Source: Lepidurus packardi (taxonomy: Eukaryota; Arthropoda; Branchiopoda; Notostraca; Triopsidae). From it: a stretch of 64,000 nucleotides of DNA. Position 1 is the stretch's first letter; the number at the start of each line of letters is the position of its first letter. The position numbers were made by a program, and so were the translations under genes. Location of the stretch: the NCBI GenBank assembly GCA_023053545.1, contig JAKZAN010000006.1, positions 687,001 to 751,000 of the forward strand, read 5' to 3'. Below are positions 37,291-49,900 of this stretch, one piece after another. The notes under the pieces are model-generated. The model was not told where the DNA came from. It saw only the letters and a list, made by a program, of their open reading frames with translations, and searched no databases.

Positions 37291-40200
37291 ATGGCCATTT
37301 ACTCGCGCAGCACTGTTGCCTTGTTTGTGCTTATGGTTACGACGTCGTCTGTGTGGGCTATCGACTTGGTCAAGTTGCTGGAGCACCGGACTTTGAAACG
37401 AGCAGGTGGGCACATTTCTCTAATTAATAAACTGCAAGTATGCATACCAGGTAAAAGCCAAGGTACAAAATCATGTCATGCGAGTTGGTAACTGGAAGAG
37501 AGACCCAGACTGCTTGTTGCCTGATGCCTAATACGTGTGTACAGAGGGGTCCCGGGTTCACATGCATGCCGCACGTTATATTGCACAAGCAAGTACTGTA
37601 CTCGGCAACTTTTCAGCTTGCAGAGCAGAGCAGTTCAAAAGTCGATAGAATGACTCGAGGCTAAGAGAGGGACAGCAATAATACGTAATCTACGTCTGAA
37701 AGTACCAAAGAACCTCGTTGATACCTAAATAATGCTCCATCATCAATATCTAACCAATAAAAGTATTGGAGTTTCAGGTAGCCCTAAGACAGGACCAGTA
37801 TTCCCTCTTGTCCATAAAAAAATCACAAGCCATAAATCTCACGACTAAATCTCAGTAAGGTCCAGTTCAAATAAAAAAGCTGACTGTCAATAAACATTAA
37901 ATCATTATAAGCAAACCCAAACAATAGACTAATGCACGTGTGTTTTCGACCCGAGATCCCCAAAAGAAGATAAAAGACACGGAATGTGGCTCAGGTTGCT
38001 TCTACAAAGCAACCAAGTAATATGGGAAGGAAACGTTGCCTTGCCCGCGGAATTATTAATTACTTCGCGCTTGCTCCTCGTGTCCCAGCTGACCAAAAAA
38101 GGGTGGGGTCATTAGTCTTGCTAGTCCATCTTCATTGCCACACCTGTCCAACTTATAGACTCGACTTACAATACCAGTAACAAGGACCATGTAGCTTTGC
38201 TGCAACCGCAGATCCCAATTGCCAACAGGCGAGAGCAAGTTTTTAAGAGGATTAACAAGCAATTTGACTACATTTTGCCTGATTAGTGAAACTTTGATGT
38301 TGAGCGCTATGGCTCTTCTCTGACGGCCCTCCTTACAGAGATTGCCCGATGGTTGTCGTGATGGTTGAGCTATAAGAGGTGCGGGGTTAATTCTTCTCAT
38401 CACACTAATGTGTCCACGCGAAAGCACGGTTGCAAGGAACATTACTATTCGTGTTGGCCAGGGTAAAATTTGAAAGAAGGAGTATATCCACAGGGATAAA
38501 CTGCTAAACGGGAGCATTGCGTGCTCTACTAATACCAACACTAATACCCGCAGTATCACTATAGCACAGTCAAGGAAAATTCAGAGTATTTCCTTCCGTA
38601 ATATGAAATAAATGGGGGATGTTGGATTCGCGCTACTCCTCCCTGAACAGTCGGTATAATTTAGTTTACTCTGTAACCAGTGTGACTGAATCATGTGAAA
38701 GACAGTGAGAGAGAAATAATATAAACACACCATTCCCGTTGGATATAAACGAATATTTCTGCAAGGGCGTCTTCTAATCAGTTGAAGCGCGCGGAGCAAG
38801 ACAAAGACTAAAAACCATAGTAATGGCACAATTGTCGATGTCCTACCGTGAGAAAGGTGAAGGTGCTATGCATACCAAATGCGTAGTTTGTGGCTCGCAT
38901 AAATTCGGGCGCTCGGAAGAGAGTTGTGTAGTCCCAATTGTCCCAAGTACGTCGTTAGAATGTTCCTTCCTTCTCGCGAAGACGCCTCTCTGCTATGCGT
39001 CGTTCATCGGTAAAAGACGAAGGAGACGGTGGACTGGCGTCCCTCTTCTCTTACCCTTTTCTCAACATCTTCAAAGAGAACGAAACTTCAAAGAGCCAAG
39101 ATCCCTCTCCCATTTCATCTGCATTTCACAGCGAGCATCTTACATACCCATCAACCACCCGAACTCCATTTTCCTTGTTCTCATCAAAACTTTTGATGAC
39201 CCATAACTCATGCACCTTTGCATACTACTCCCACCAGGTAAAACTCCATAACCTTTCTTGCAAATCGTTGAATGCATCACTTCTCACTCCTCTCAAAAAG
39301 CACCCCCAACGAACCTTTTCTTCATTTATCCCAAAAGCTGCCTGACTGGGATAATTTGGCGCTCGATTCTTGATGGTCGTACCTACCGTACCCAGCACAC
39401 AAAGCTAAAACATATCCACAATAGGGTAACCCTCCCATGCATGCTTTACGACTTACTATTACATCAAGGTACAGGACTTGAAGACAACCATAACACGCAA
39501 GTAATTTGTAGACTTCCTTGTTAAAGTTTTTTTTTTTTGTAAATCGTCTTGTATATAAATGTGTTCTATCCTGAACGCCATTTTTCACACCTTTTGAAAA
39601 AAACGCACAGCTTCATTCTTATGAATGTGTCTACACACGGGGAAAAGTACCACCGTACCCATTTCTCACTGTCAGACGTGGCTCAATTGTGTTCTCAATT
39701 CACCCGAGACATTCACAATTTTGGGGCATGTTTCTTGTATATGCATGTTTTTTTTTTTTTCTTTAGCCCGACTTCTTTCATCTTTTTCGCGTGGGAGTCG
39801 TTCGTGCCGCCTCCCCAAAAAAACCTCAACTCTCAACAGACTCCCTTGACAATACAGCACAAGAGTCGGCGGTAGCATTTGATCTTCCTCTTACTTTGTA
39901 AAAGCAGCATCAACATGCAACATCAAGTCCTCGGCGATTGGTTTTCGATGTTGGGCAAAAAGGCAGCAGCGGAAGCTAAAGCGAGCTTCTTTTGCGTTTC
40001 AAGACTTTTTTAGGGTCCCACAAGTTACGGTTCAAAGCATTTACTTAAATAACATGTACAAAGCGATGCCGGTACCGCAATCAGATCCCAAGTTCTGTCT
40101 ACTGGCTGGTATAGCAACTGTTCATCTGGTAATGCAGCCAGTAAAATGACCTTTGGAGAAAAACTATAAGAATCCTCTCATCATTAGTGCAGAGAGGGCA

Positions 40201-41847
40201 GAGCAAAGTGATTAGAGCCTGTGTAGTTAATACAATGATAATTGGGGATCCGTACACGAGGCCAGTGCGTCAGTGGCAAGTCATCAGTTTCAAGACGTCA
40301 GTGGCAAGTCATCAACGGCAGGACAGCAAATTACGTGTCTCAATGCAAGCATCTATCTTCTCTATCTTGCCATCCTATTTGTAAGGAGCACTGTTCGAGT
40401 GTTTGACAACACGCAAGACATCTGACCAAAAAAAGTCCAATATACTCGAAACCTCGGTCACGATACATGCTATTTAAGTTTAGGATTTATTCGTGTTGGC
40501 AAGTTGAACTATTAGGATCTATTCTAAAGTACTCGACTAGAAAAGGGGGGGGATGGAACCGAGAGAATGGATCTAAAGAAACTTATGATTATGGGCCATT
40601 TTGGGACAAGTTTTTTTGTCGACCCAGAGCGCACCCAAGGGCACTTTAATGCATGACTGACTTGAAAATGCGTAGTACATGTTTCCCAGCCTAATCCTCT
40701 TGGAAACGTATACTTACAAAAATGTGTAGTAATAAAACACCGTTTTACTTGTTCACACTCGATAGGAGAACCGTGTCACCCATACGAACCATTTAAATGC
40801 CCTGGCGATGGCACATGCATCTCTATTCAGTATCTCTGTGACGGTGCCCAAGACTGCCCAGACGGCTACGATGAAGATTCGAGGCTTTGCACTGCAGGTA
40901 ATGCTAACTTACCCTAATGGCCATTCGGCTCTTGTTCCATCAGCGTTATATGATGCTATATACTGGTAACAAAGCTGGTGTCAAGTAAGGAAGGAATTAG
41001 TCAAGGCTTTCTCACGAGATTGCTGGGTTCAAATGCAACTGGCTCTGCGTCAACTAGTGGCAAACTTACATGCTCATGGCCATGTCAAGACTTTTAGACT
41101 CAAAAATTACCTCCTGTGACATGTCGACGGACTGGGATACTATACCTATAATGTGTTATAGCATGCATTTATACTGCTATAAAGCATTATTATTGGAATA
41201 TGCTATCGCAACTTTACTGGTACATCAAACCGAGGACATCTGGTGACATAATCCAAGTGATGGAGTGCATTCAATGCACTCATGGTTACGACCGTAATTA
41301 GAGCCTTTTCAAAGAGCTTTTTTAAAGCTTCTTACACGTATTTTTCAAAAAAAAAAAATCACATCAAGTACTTGGAAACAACTTCAATTTGCATTGAATC
41401 TGAAATTGTTTGTCGGTTTATCTCTACATAGCAAAGCGTCCTCCCGTCGAAGAAACCGCTAGTTTCCTTCAGTCGCTTCTCAATAGCCACGGCCCGGATT
41501 ACCTGGTTAAAATGTTTGGATCGAAAGCACGCGACGCCCTGGAACCATTGGGAGGGGTCGAGAAGGTGGCCATTGCTTTGTCAGGTACCTTCGACTATAT
41601 TACTGATAAGGTTACCCTAGAAAGTGTAATCTAACTATCTATCCCCACACTAGAAACGCAAACGCTAAAAGACTTCGGGGCAGCGTTGCACTTGATGCGA
41701 TCAGATATTGAGCACTTGCGGTCCGTTTTCCTGGCAGTCCAAAATGGCGACTTGGGAGTATTAAAGTCCCTAGGTATCAAGGACTCGGAACTGGGTGATG
41801 TGAAGTTTTTTCTAGAAAAGCTCCTCAAAACGGGGTTCTTGGAATAA
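37291..41847 (+). CDS. IDLSRF-like (prohormone-4) neuropeptide precursor
   Basis: Secreted precursor of the arthropod IDLSRF/prohormone-4 family. Exons: 37291-37405, 40766-40897, 41432-41584 and 41654-41847; 197 residues. The signal peptide ends at Ala23. The first mature stretch starts Ile24-Asp-Leu and runs to Leu35, followed by Lys36-Arg37, giving a predicted 12-residue peptide IDLVKLLEHRTL. An LDL-receptor class A module with six cysteines and CPDGYDED follows (exon 2), then another Lys-Arg and a conserved C-terminal domain ending in FFLEKLLKTGFLE. Only the IDL start of the family peptide is kept; the downstream modules are well conserved. All introns are phase 1. Intron 1 is 3.36 kb, far longer than typical here. 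Confidence 0.88.
37406..40765 (+). other. Long first intron of the neuropeptide gene
   Basis: 3,360 bp with no supported exon. It holds several open frames of 60-167 codons on both strands with no family resemblance and no consistent splice context. The intron separates the signal and hormone exon from the LDLa exons. A short direct repeat lies at 40268-40314. Confidence 0.6.
40268..40314. repeat. Short direct repeat, period 28 bp
   Basis: CGTCAGTGGCAAGTCATCA occurs at 40268 and again at 40296. Only two copies are seen, in the long intron. Confidence 0.7.
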
Positions 41848-42127
41848 CTTGCCATCTTTCTCGCTCTTTCTTTCTTGCTCCTTTGTTACCGTTTCCAATC
41901 CAGGCTTGTCAATCATCCAGCCCCTTTCGTTTATATACTTCATATCCTGTTAACCAAGTTACAGCACCGTCCTCAAAACTTAGAAGGGTTACGTTTTCCT
42001 TGAAATGACGTATATCTTGAGGACTTATCGATATAAACATGTTAGCTCGTGGAACCGACAGTATCTTGCAAGTCCCTGTACACTCACTCAACATGTATCT
42101 CGTAAGTCCCATACGTTCCACCCACAC

Positions 42128-42133
42128 AATAAA
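42128..42133 (+). promoter_or_regulatory. Poly(A) signal of the neuropeptide gene
   Basis: AATAAA 281 bp after the stop codon, first match on the coding strand. Confidence 0.45.
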
Positions 42134-43937
42134 GGCACGGAAGTTGTTGTCAAGTCTATACAAGGTATACACCTACCCGATACTTCCAGCTACGTATTGA
42201 TTGCAAGTCACTTCTACGTCAATCCTAATAGTCTCTAATTTTTCTTTATTCCGTTTTTCAGTTTGCTTTGATTCCATGTAAATTATAGCAAGCAATTGCG
42301 AATACATCTATTAAACTTGCACTATACTTACGAAGCCCACAAGCCTTAGTCCCTTTATAAGCGTTGAAACCGATCATCATCTGATAAATTGGAAATTTGT
42401 TTTGCTTGATACTGCACAATCGATGTTGTCATTCGTCAAAGAAAACTGCCTACTGGATAATCAGTATAAACCTGTCACTCTGTAATTAAATACACGCCTA
42501 TTCCTAACTTTGTGATGCAAAGTATTGTGCATGATAAGGTAAGCGAAGTACAGTTATCAAGACTGTAGTTACTCTCAGGAAATCAGGCTTTTGAAGCTAT
42601 GCAGTCCAGAAGTATAGAAGCGCTATGTTTAAGCAGTTTGAATAATTAGTAATGAAATAATTACTTTTAAATGAAAGTTCATATAGCTTGGAATGTTTTT
42701 CACAAGACACACATGGAAATCTAGACGCAAATGTGTCTCAAGAAGCATGCCCCTTATAGTTTACCGTAAAGTATACTGTACACATGATAGCGCAGCAACG
42801 CTGAGTGCACTTTTCCCTTAGATCTTGCGTGTATTGCCAAATTAATTTGTTACACGAGACCTCCGAGCTTGAACAATCGAGAGACTGTGATATTGGAACG
42901 CAAGGGAAAAGTCAAGCATACCGCGGTATCAAGGCTTGCCGTACTGTTAAAGGTTTTCGTATTACTACCATCGTTTTTGTACGGTTTGTTACCTAGATTG
43001 TTCACATGACAGGCAAATGAAATTGCGCAAGAAAAGGTGTAGGGTGGGGATTAATTACACCCATATCCTTCAAGATACTTAGATCTGAACCTTTACGTGC
43101 AGTATGTAAGGGACTGACAGGAAAAGCAACTTGTTCTTAAGGGAATTGCAAAATTGGGCTGCCATAAAAGTATGCATTTGCGAGTATCCTTGTATCTCAA
43201 AATTCGTGTTTGCGCTCTCTAACTGGAGACGTGCTCTCAGTACTACTTTCCCATCTATGGGTTCCCCGCTAGGTACTGGGTATCATTTTTCAATCCTGGT
43301 TTTCTACCTATACCTACCCCCGTGCTAGTCATGACCGTGGTAAAGTTATCTTTGTGTAGAAAAACAAGACTACGTAGTGTGTACCCAAGACAGTGAAAGC
43401 ACATGAAAGCTACAGAGTAAACTAACTACGACGTAGTACTTGAAAGCAAACGGGCTTCGTGGTCGGAAACCCTTTGCCGTGAAATTCCCGAAAAGTAGCA
43501 AAGGGCCTCAAAAAGGGTCAGCTTAATGCGGTCAAGCCAGTTTTCCAAGTTCGGGAAAGGTCGAAGGGTAGACGTCAGTTTCTATTTTTATCTCTGGGTC
43601 CAAGCGATCAGAGCCAATACAAATCCCCGGGTCTTTGGTACACCGTCTGGAATTTTACAAAGGCTCAGACAGTAATGCACTGGAAAGAGGCCCACCTCGA
43701 GTCGCGTTACATTTCGTAAGAGACCCACTGTCGCATTGCCTCAACATTGCGACGCAAGGTTGCAACAGGTCAACGTTCAGATCGACTTCAATATTAACGC
43801 TTGTAGTGGATTCGATTCAAGTTAGTCAAGCTTGCACTTGAGACAGTTGAGCACATCTGTGGAAACAAGTTGAGCCACGCTACCCTTTTTGTGACAAGAA
43901 CTTCTTGAATTTATTATTGCCTCAAATCCGAGACAAA
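42134..43937. other. Intergenic stretch before the phosphatase gene
   Basis: No supported exon on either strand. It presumably holds the promoter of the phosphatase gene; no strong TATA box near 43938 was seen. Confidence 0.5.
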
Positions 43938-46900
43938 ATGTTGGACGAATACCACACACTCCCCAAGTTTATCGAAAATGTACGGATTAGCGGCAAACCG
44001 GGCTACAGAGACGAGTAAGTTAAATTTTATTTACTGCAATGATTATTTTCCTTCAAGAGTGTTGTGCATTCGTAAAAATAGACATGATCGTCTTTTTGAG
44101 TTATAAGACACGTGGTTTGGTAGTTGCAAAGAACGGCAATTGCCATTTCCGTAGACAGCCGATAATGTACGAAGAAAAAAAGAGACAGGACTAGATAAGT
44201 GTAAGACTTTGTCGCGTTAGGTATATAGACGGACGTTGCTTAAGCGAGTACAGCTGACTCAGTGAAGCCGATAAGTCATCCATGGTTCTCATTCTGGGTC
44301 ATATTCCGTCATTCACACTCCAGCGTGGATTACTAAGGCAACAACCATGCCGTGATAGGATACTGTACCAATGCTGCTATAAGGCTTCATTGTTTGCTTG
44401 GTTTTCCCCATTGGGTGTTTTTTTCAATCTGACTCACTCTGTTTGATTTGCAATGACTAAATGTGGTTGGTCATCAAAAGGCATATGTTGTGTAAAGCGC
44501 CAAATTGCACACTGATAAAAAAACTGGTGCATGACGTATATACACTGCTTTGGCTATGTATCTAATCAAGCTTTGTGTGGGGTTTATTCCGGACATTCCT
44601 TCCATCCCTAATTTGCTTCCTTTGTTTAAACAATTCGTCCCGTTATAGCTAAATCTATTTTCGGAGCAGACGCTTTTCTTCTTGTGCGCTAAAATGTAGA
44701 AGACATGGAAGCCGTCCAGCAATATTTGTTCGGCTGTCTTCGCAGTCGCCACATTTTTTGGATGACGGTAGTCGGTATGTATACCAGTGTGATCTATACG
44801 ACTGCCAACACTAGAAACCCGCGATCGCGCTGCCGAATCGAGTTATCTTGGCAGCTTATTTTCGAAAAGCGAGTTTTTGTCAACGACCTAGCTCATCTGA
44901 TTTTCAAATTACGCCTCATAGATAGACATATAGCAGATATAGAAATACCCTTGTAATAGTCGCTTTAAACTCTGTTGATAAGGAATTAAGGAGGAAAATC
45001 GCCTCGCATTGGGCTCTGTTTCTTTCTTGTTATTTTGGTCGTCTTTAATTAGTCACCTGAAGCCAAGGGTATAGCTTGATTTATAAGGGTAACCAGAAAG
45101 TTTTCTTTTGCCCAGTTCAAGACTCTTGGCATTCCTTGGGATTTTTGCCAGGATTCTTGCCCCTCACGGACACGGCACGAGAATTAAATCCGTGTAGCAT
45201 CCCAATGCATATCTTCTGGGTCTGTTACAAAAACACATACTTTCTCACGGCCGTGCCTATATTAGGCTTGTGGGGGGAGAGCTTCTCGTATGGATGCGAT
45301 GATGCGACCACATAACACTTCCAAAAACGACCACGAGAGAGGAAAGTAAAAGAATACCAATGTTATCTATTTTCTTTCCCGTAACCGCAGCAGCGTGCAT
45401 TAAAGCGTATAACCCGCAGCACCGCGTATCACGTGACTCGCATTCGCTCCGGCTCTTGGCTTGGGCATACGATGACGTCAGGGTAAGGATAGCCTAGCTT
45501 TAGGTGATGACTCATTAGCCTTGTATTCAAGACGGGTATACATACACTGGCAAAGCCCAGGCTGCCTAGCTAGTCGCCTTGGTCATATCTATGACGAACA
45601 CCCAATCTTTTGGGGAAATAGCTCTTCAGTTATTGCACTAAAAAGCCCCGTAGGCAAGGTCTAAACTGAAAACGAAAAAGCAGCGAAACGTTACTCGACT
45701 GCCTGATGAGTAATTCACCCGGAGTCCGGGACAATAGGAACTAGGAACCAAGGCTGAAACGAAGGTAGGTAGCGAGTAGCGTATCCATAGATAAGTGATG
45801 ACGGTTCAGTTCTGTTTCTGCTTCCCATTCAAAGCCAGTGCTGCGGTCCGGACGCGTAGTTCGACGGCAGCTGCATGAACAGTTTCAGTTGGTTGTGGGT
45901 TCTAGTCTGCCCCTTCTCTCTCTCTCTCGCACTTTTCGTCCCTACCCAGTTTCAAGGCACGATTATCCCCAACAGACGAGTACCGCATTTCCCGTTCGAC
46001 TTAGCTGTTGATCAGTCCACTGCGAAGACTCTGTGCTGTTTTTCTGGACGGAAGTTTTGGGACATTCAACTTGGTGTTCTGTGAAGAGAAACTTGTACGC
46101 ATTCGAGCTACAATTTGTGTTAGTACGTCATACACTTGAAGTAAAATTGCTTATCTTGCAAGGTGAGTCATCGCAACGTCGTGATAGGTGAAAAAGCCTC
46201 TCACTCCTCACTGGTGTCCTTGTTCTTCTATTAGTCGTGCAAAGTATGTTTATTTTGTATTATGCGAGTCACTTGCTGGTCCATAAACGGGTATTTTTAG
46301 CGCTTACTTATACAGCTTATGGTAATTTCGCAGGTTGGTGTGGAACAACCGGAAACCGGCGTGGTCACGTCAGAATTCGTGTCCGGCACCCCCGCCTAAA
46401 CTGCTGCCGCAGCCCTTGACGAGCCATCGCTTTAACAACGGCGGTTTGTTGAAATCCGGCGAGATAAAAGAACAACCCCGTAAAAGAATTACCACGTCTC
46501 CCATCATGCTCTCCGAGCGTCGTCGCGAGCGCGAAAACTTGAAGTTGCCCCTGAACCGCAGTTACAGCGAGCCAGGGACAGAAGTCTTGCCGTTGAATAT
46601 CTTTCCATGCATGAAACCGGATGAAGAGTTGCAAGAAGAGTTTGACGAGAACAATAGCAGCAGCGGTACCATGTTAGTTAGCAGTCGAAAGACCAAGCGG
46701 TTGCATTTGCAATTGCAGCACCACTACAATCAAGTTCATTTGCATACGACACCCCATCGTCAATATCAACAGCCCTCCGCAGTTAGCCCTGCCCCCTTCC
46801 CCAGTACACCAGCACCGGATTGTTTATCTCCATTTTTCGCGCCGAGTAAACCGACGACGTCCATTACTACCTCCAGCACCACCCTTGTGGATACTTCATT

Positions 46901-49900
46901 GTCAGCCTCGTTCTTCGAAGCACCCAGCGTTGTTGGTCATTTCCCTCAACCATCTGTGGCGCCCAAGAACGAGCACATCCCGAGCTTATCAATGGAAAGC
47001 AACACCGTTCCAACAGCGCCGCTCTCCAAAAAGTGCTGCTTAGGTCTTCCCGTTTCGGTGAGCTTGCCTTCCAGTCCGTGCTCCGAAAGTGCTTCCTTGC
47101 ATCGCTCCATGCTGGTGAAAAGAACCAAGATTTGGGGCGTCGAACAATTAGCGCGGAAATTGGAACTGGTTCAGCAACCCATGGACGAGGACCGTTGTCG
47201 CACCTTCTTGGTAGTGGATTGCCGTCCTTTTTTGTCGTTCAATGTTGGGCACATTCAAGGCGCCATCAACGTCAATTGTGCGGATCGCTGGAATAGAAAA
47301 CGTTTGCAGTTGGGACGCGCTACCTTGGCGGATTTGGCGACGACCAAAGAAGGCAAAGAGGCATTAAGAAAACGAGGCATTAAGGAAGTGGTTGTTTATG
47401 ATGATGGAGCGACCGACTGCGAACATTTGCCAGCTACTTCCCCATTGTACGTGGTACTATCGGCCTTGCTCGAGGACAACAAGGAACCCGTTCTACTAGC
47501 AGGTACCCACAAGCTTTTAATCATTTTCGCCATTCATTGAATGTCAAGCCAAAGCGGGGGGGACGGGGGATATAGCATAGGAACATTAGTTCAGCTTCCT
47601 TCCCTCACCGTTTTATTTTTATTTGATTCCGTAGCACAAAAAGCCAAGAATCCAGGTCAAGGGTGTATAACATACAGACTCGGAGTAGTGCCGTAACTTT
47701 ATACAGCAGAATTCCAACTTCCTTCGCTCACTACCCCGATGATTGGTGTCGGATTTCATTACATTTTAAACCCAATTCCGTAACACTCGTTTTCTTTTCT
47801 TTTTTTATTCTTTCTGTTTGAGCTCGACGCGGAGTGGGGAAAGAACACAATGCTTTATAGTATTGTGCCATTTCCCTCCGGGTTGCTCTTTACCCCATTG
47901 CAACCCCACCAAAGTCAATTTCCTTCTTTAAAGCCGTATCCGTTTCAATTATGTCATGTCAGTTGTGACAGGAACCCAATTATCATGTGATCCAAATCTT
48001 GGCCCAGAGGGTGATTTGATTGACAGCTGCAGGAGAGGCTTTTATACTTGATCTAACATAAACCCACAAACCTTAACGCAGCATCCCGGGAAACGGGAAA
48101 CGCGAAAAGCAACACAGAGAAGAAATAAAACGCACTGGGCCTTTGGTGAGCTGGCATTGCTATGGCTTTTCAGTTTTGCACCCTCGGCTTCGGAAGCAGC
48201 AGGGTGACACATGGCCGTTATGACTCACCCAGATAGACAAGCATACAACACAACAAAGCGCATACAAAAGAAAGCTGCATATGAGCCCTTTATAGGTTGT
48301 CGATCAAGGACCTATTGTTGAAAACGGGGACAACGGCTCTATTGGTCAAAACGGTACCCCCATGCGTCATCTTTTTTTCCGCTCTTACGCCCTATTTAAT
48401 GCAGTCACACATAACTCACAATCTGTTTTAGACATTCAGTGCTAAGGGGGGGTGGATTGGCGCTAGCAAGTGGGTTTGACTTACCGTTGAGCACAACCAC
48501 CCCCACAAATGTTAGATTAATCATTTGATAAATCGCGCCCTGGGGTTTTCTTTGCGCAAAACCAGCGCTAATCTGTGGCCAAAGTCGGAGAATAGAGCAA
48601 AAGAATCGAATCTAGTAGACCAAAACCCACGCAGTTCTAGAGTAATAATCTAGCCTGTAGATCTATAATCAACTTGATGAGAGGGGTGCAATTTGCGTAA
48701 ATACTACCAGCTTTACAATGAATCATCACCCCCCCTTCCTCTGAATCAGCAGCTTGGCTTTTGAAGCTCCGCATCATTTATCGTGTAATCGCAGGGCATT
48801 TACGCAACAGAATTCCATTATTAAGAGCTATATAACTGACGCTTTTTTTTTCGTTCATGTTTTTAGGTGGCTGGCGTGAGTTCCACAAACACACACCTCA
48901 ATTGTGTCAAGACGCCTTGACACCTGCCCCAATGTCCTCTTCAGCGTTCAATTGCAGCAGTGCGGGCGTCCTCAGTTCACCGCAAACTTGTATTCCCGCT
49001 TTTTCTACCACCCCGAGTTCCCCGAGTTTGAAATCGCGGTGGGAGCTGGAGTCGTTTCCTGCTACGCAAATTTTACCCTACCTTTACCTTGGTAACGGAC
49101 GCGACGCAGCTTCCTTGGAGATACTCACGTCCTTAAAAATTGGGCGAGTCCTCAACGTGACTTCGGATTTACCTAGTTACCATCAAAACCACGGCATCAT
49201 CTACAAGCAGTTACCAGCCGCTGATTCTGGTCAGCAAAACCTGCGCCAGTTTTTCGACGAAGCGTGCCATTTTATTGGTAAGTGTATTTTCTTTGTAACA
49301 CAGTTGAGCAAAACTTTAGTCGGTTTGCTTCATTGCCCGGGGAGGTTCTTACCCCCGTACTCTGAAAGTTAAAATCATTTGCTTTCCCTCGAAAGTTTTG
49401 ACTGTAGAGAGAAATGCTGGCGCTGATTTACTTGGAAAGTTCTAGCCTTTGCGGCGGAAGTTTAGACTTGTTGCAAGCTGATAGCTCACGCTCGAAAACG
49501 AGATTCGTTCCATTCCAAAGACACCACGTTCCCAAGGCCTTTCCTGGCTATTAAGCTGAACGCAGGTGTTACTTGCCAGGTGAAACTTGGGTTCTATGAG
49601 TCACGATAGCATTGACTCATCATCGGCCACATAGAGATTTTGGGGACTGAACAGGAAAATATCCATTAAAACTAGCAACTACAGTTACGAATATTAAGTT
49701 CTTGCCTTCCGCTTGCTCATTATGATCGAATTCCGCGTAATCAGAGCGCGTAGTCGTCTAATGTTACACTTCTTCCTTGAGGACACACAAGCACATGTAT
49801 TTTTATTCTATTTTTACGGGAGGAAGGAAACACAGTAGAGCGGGGAATCTATTTTTTCTATGACAACAGCAAATTCCACGAAAACGCGTAACGCGTCTTG

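Noticed and set aside
38056..38559. 167-codon frame on the minus strand inside the neuropeptide intron
   Set aside because: Hydrophobic and low in conserved features, with no recognisable domain; likely a chance frame in A/T-poor intron DNA.
38823..39345. Overlapping plus-strand frames in the neuropeptide intron, one with a donor-like CAGGTAAAA end
   Set aside because: They would have to splice in phase 1 between the hormone and LDLa exons, and no matching acceptor or family segment exists there.
45878..46084. 69-codon frame with a signal-peptide-like start in phosphatase intron 1
   Set aside because: No homologue recognised; better explained as leader sequence of an alternative first exon.
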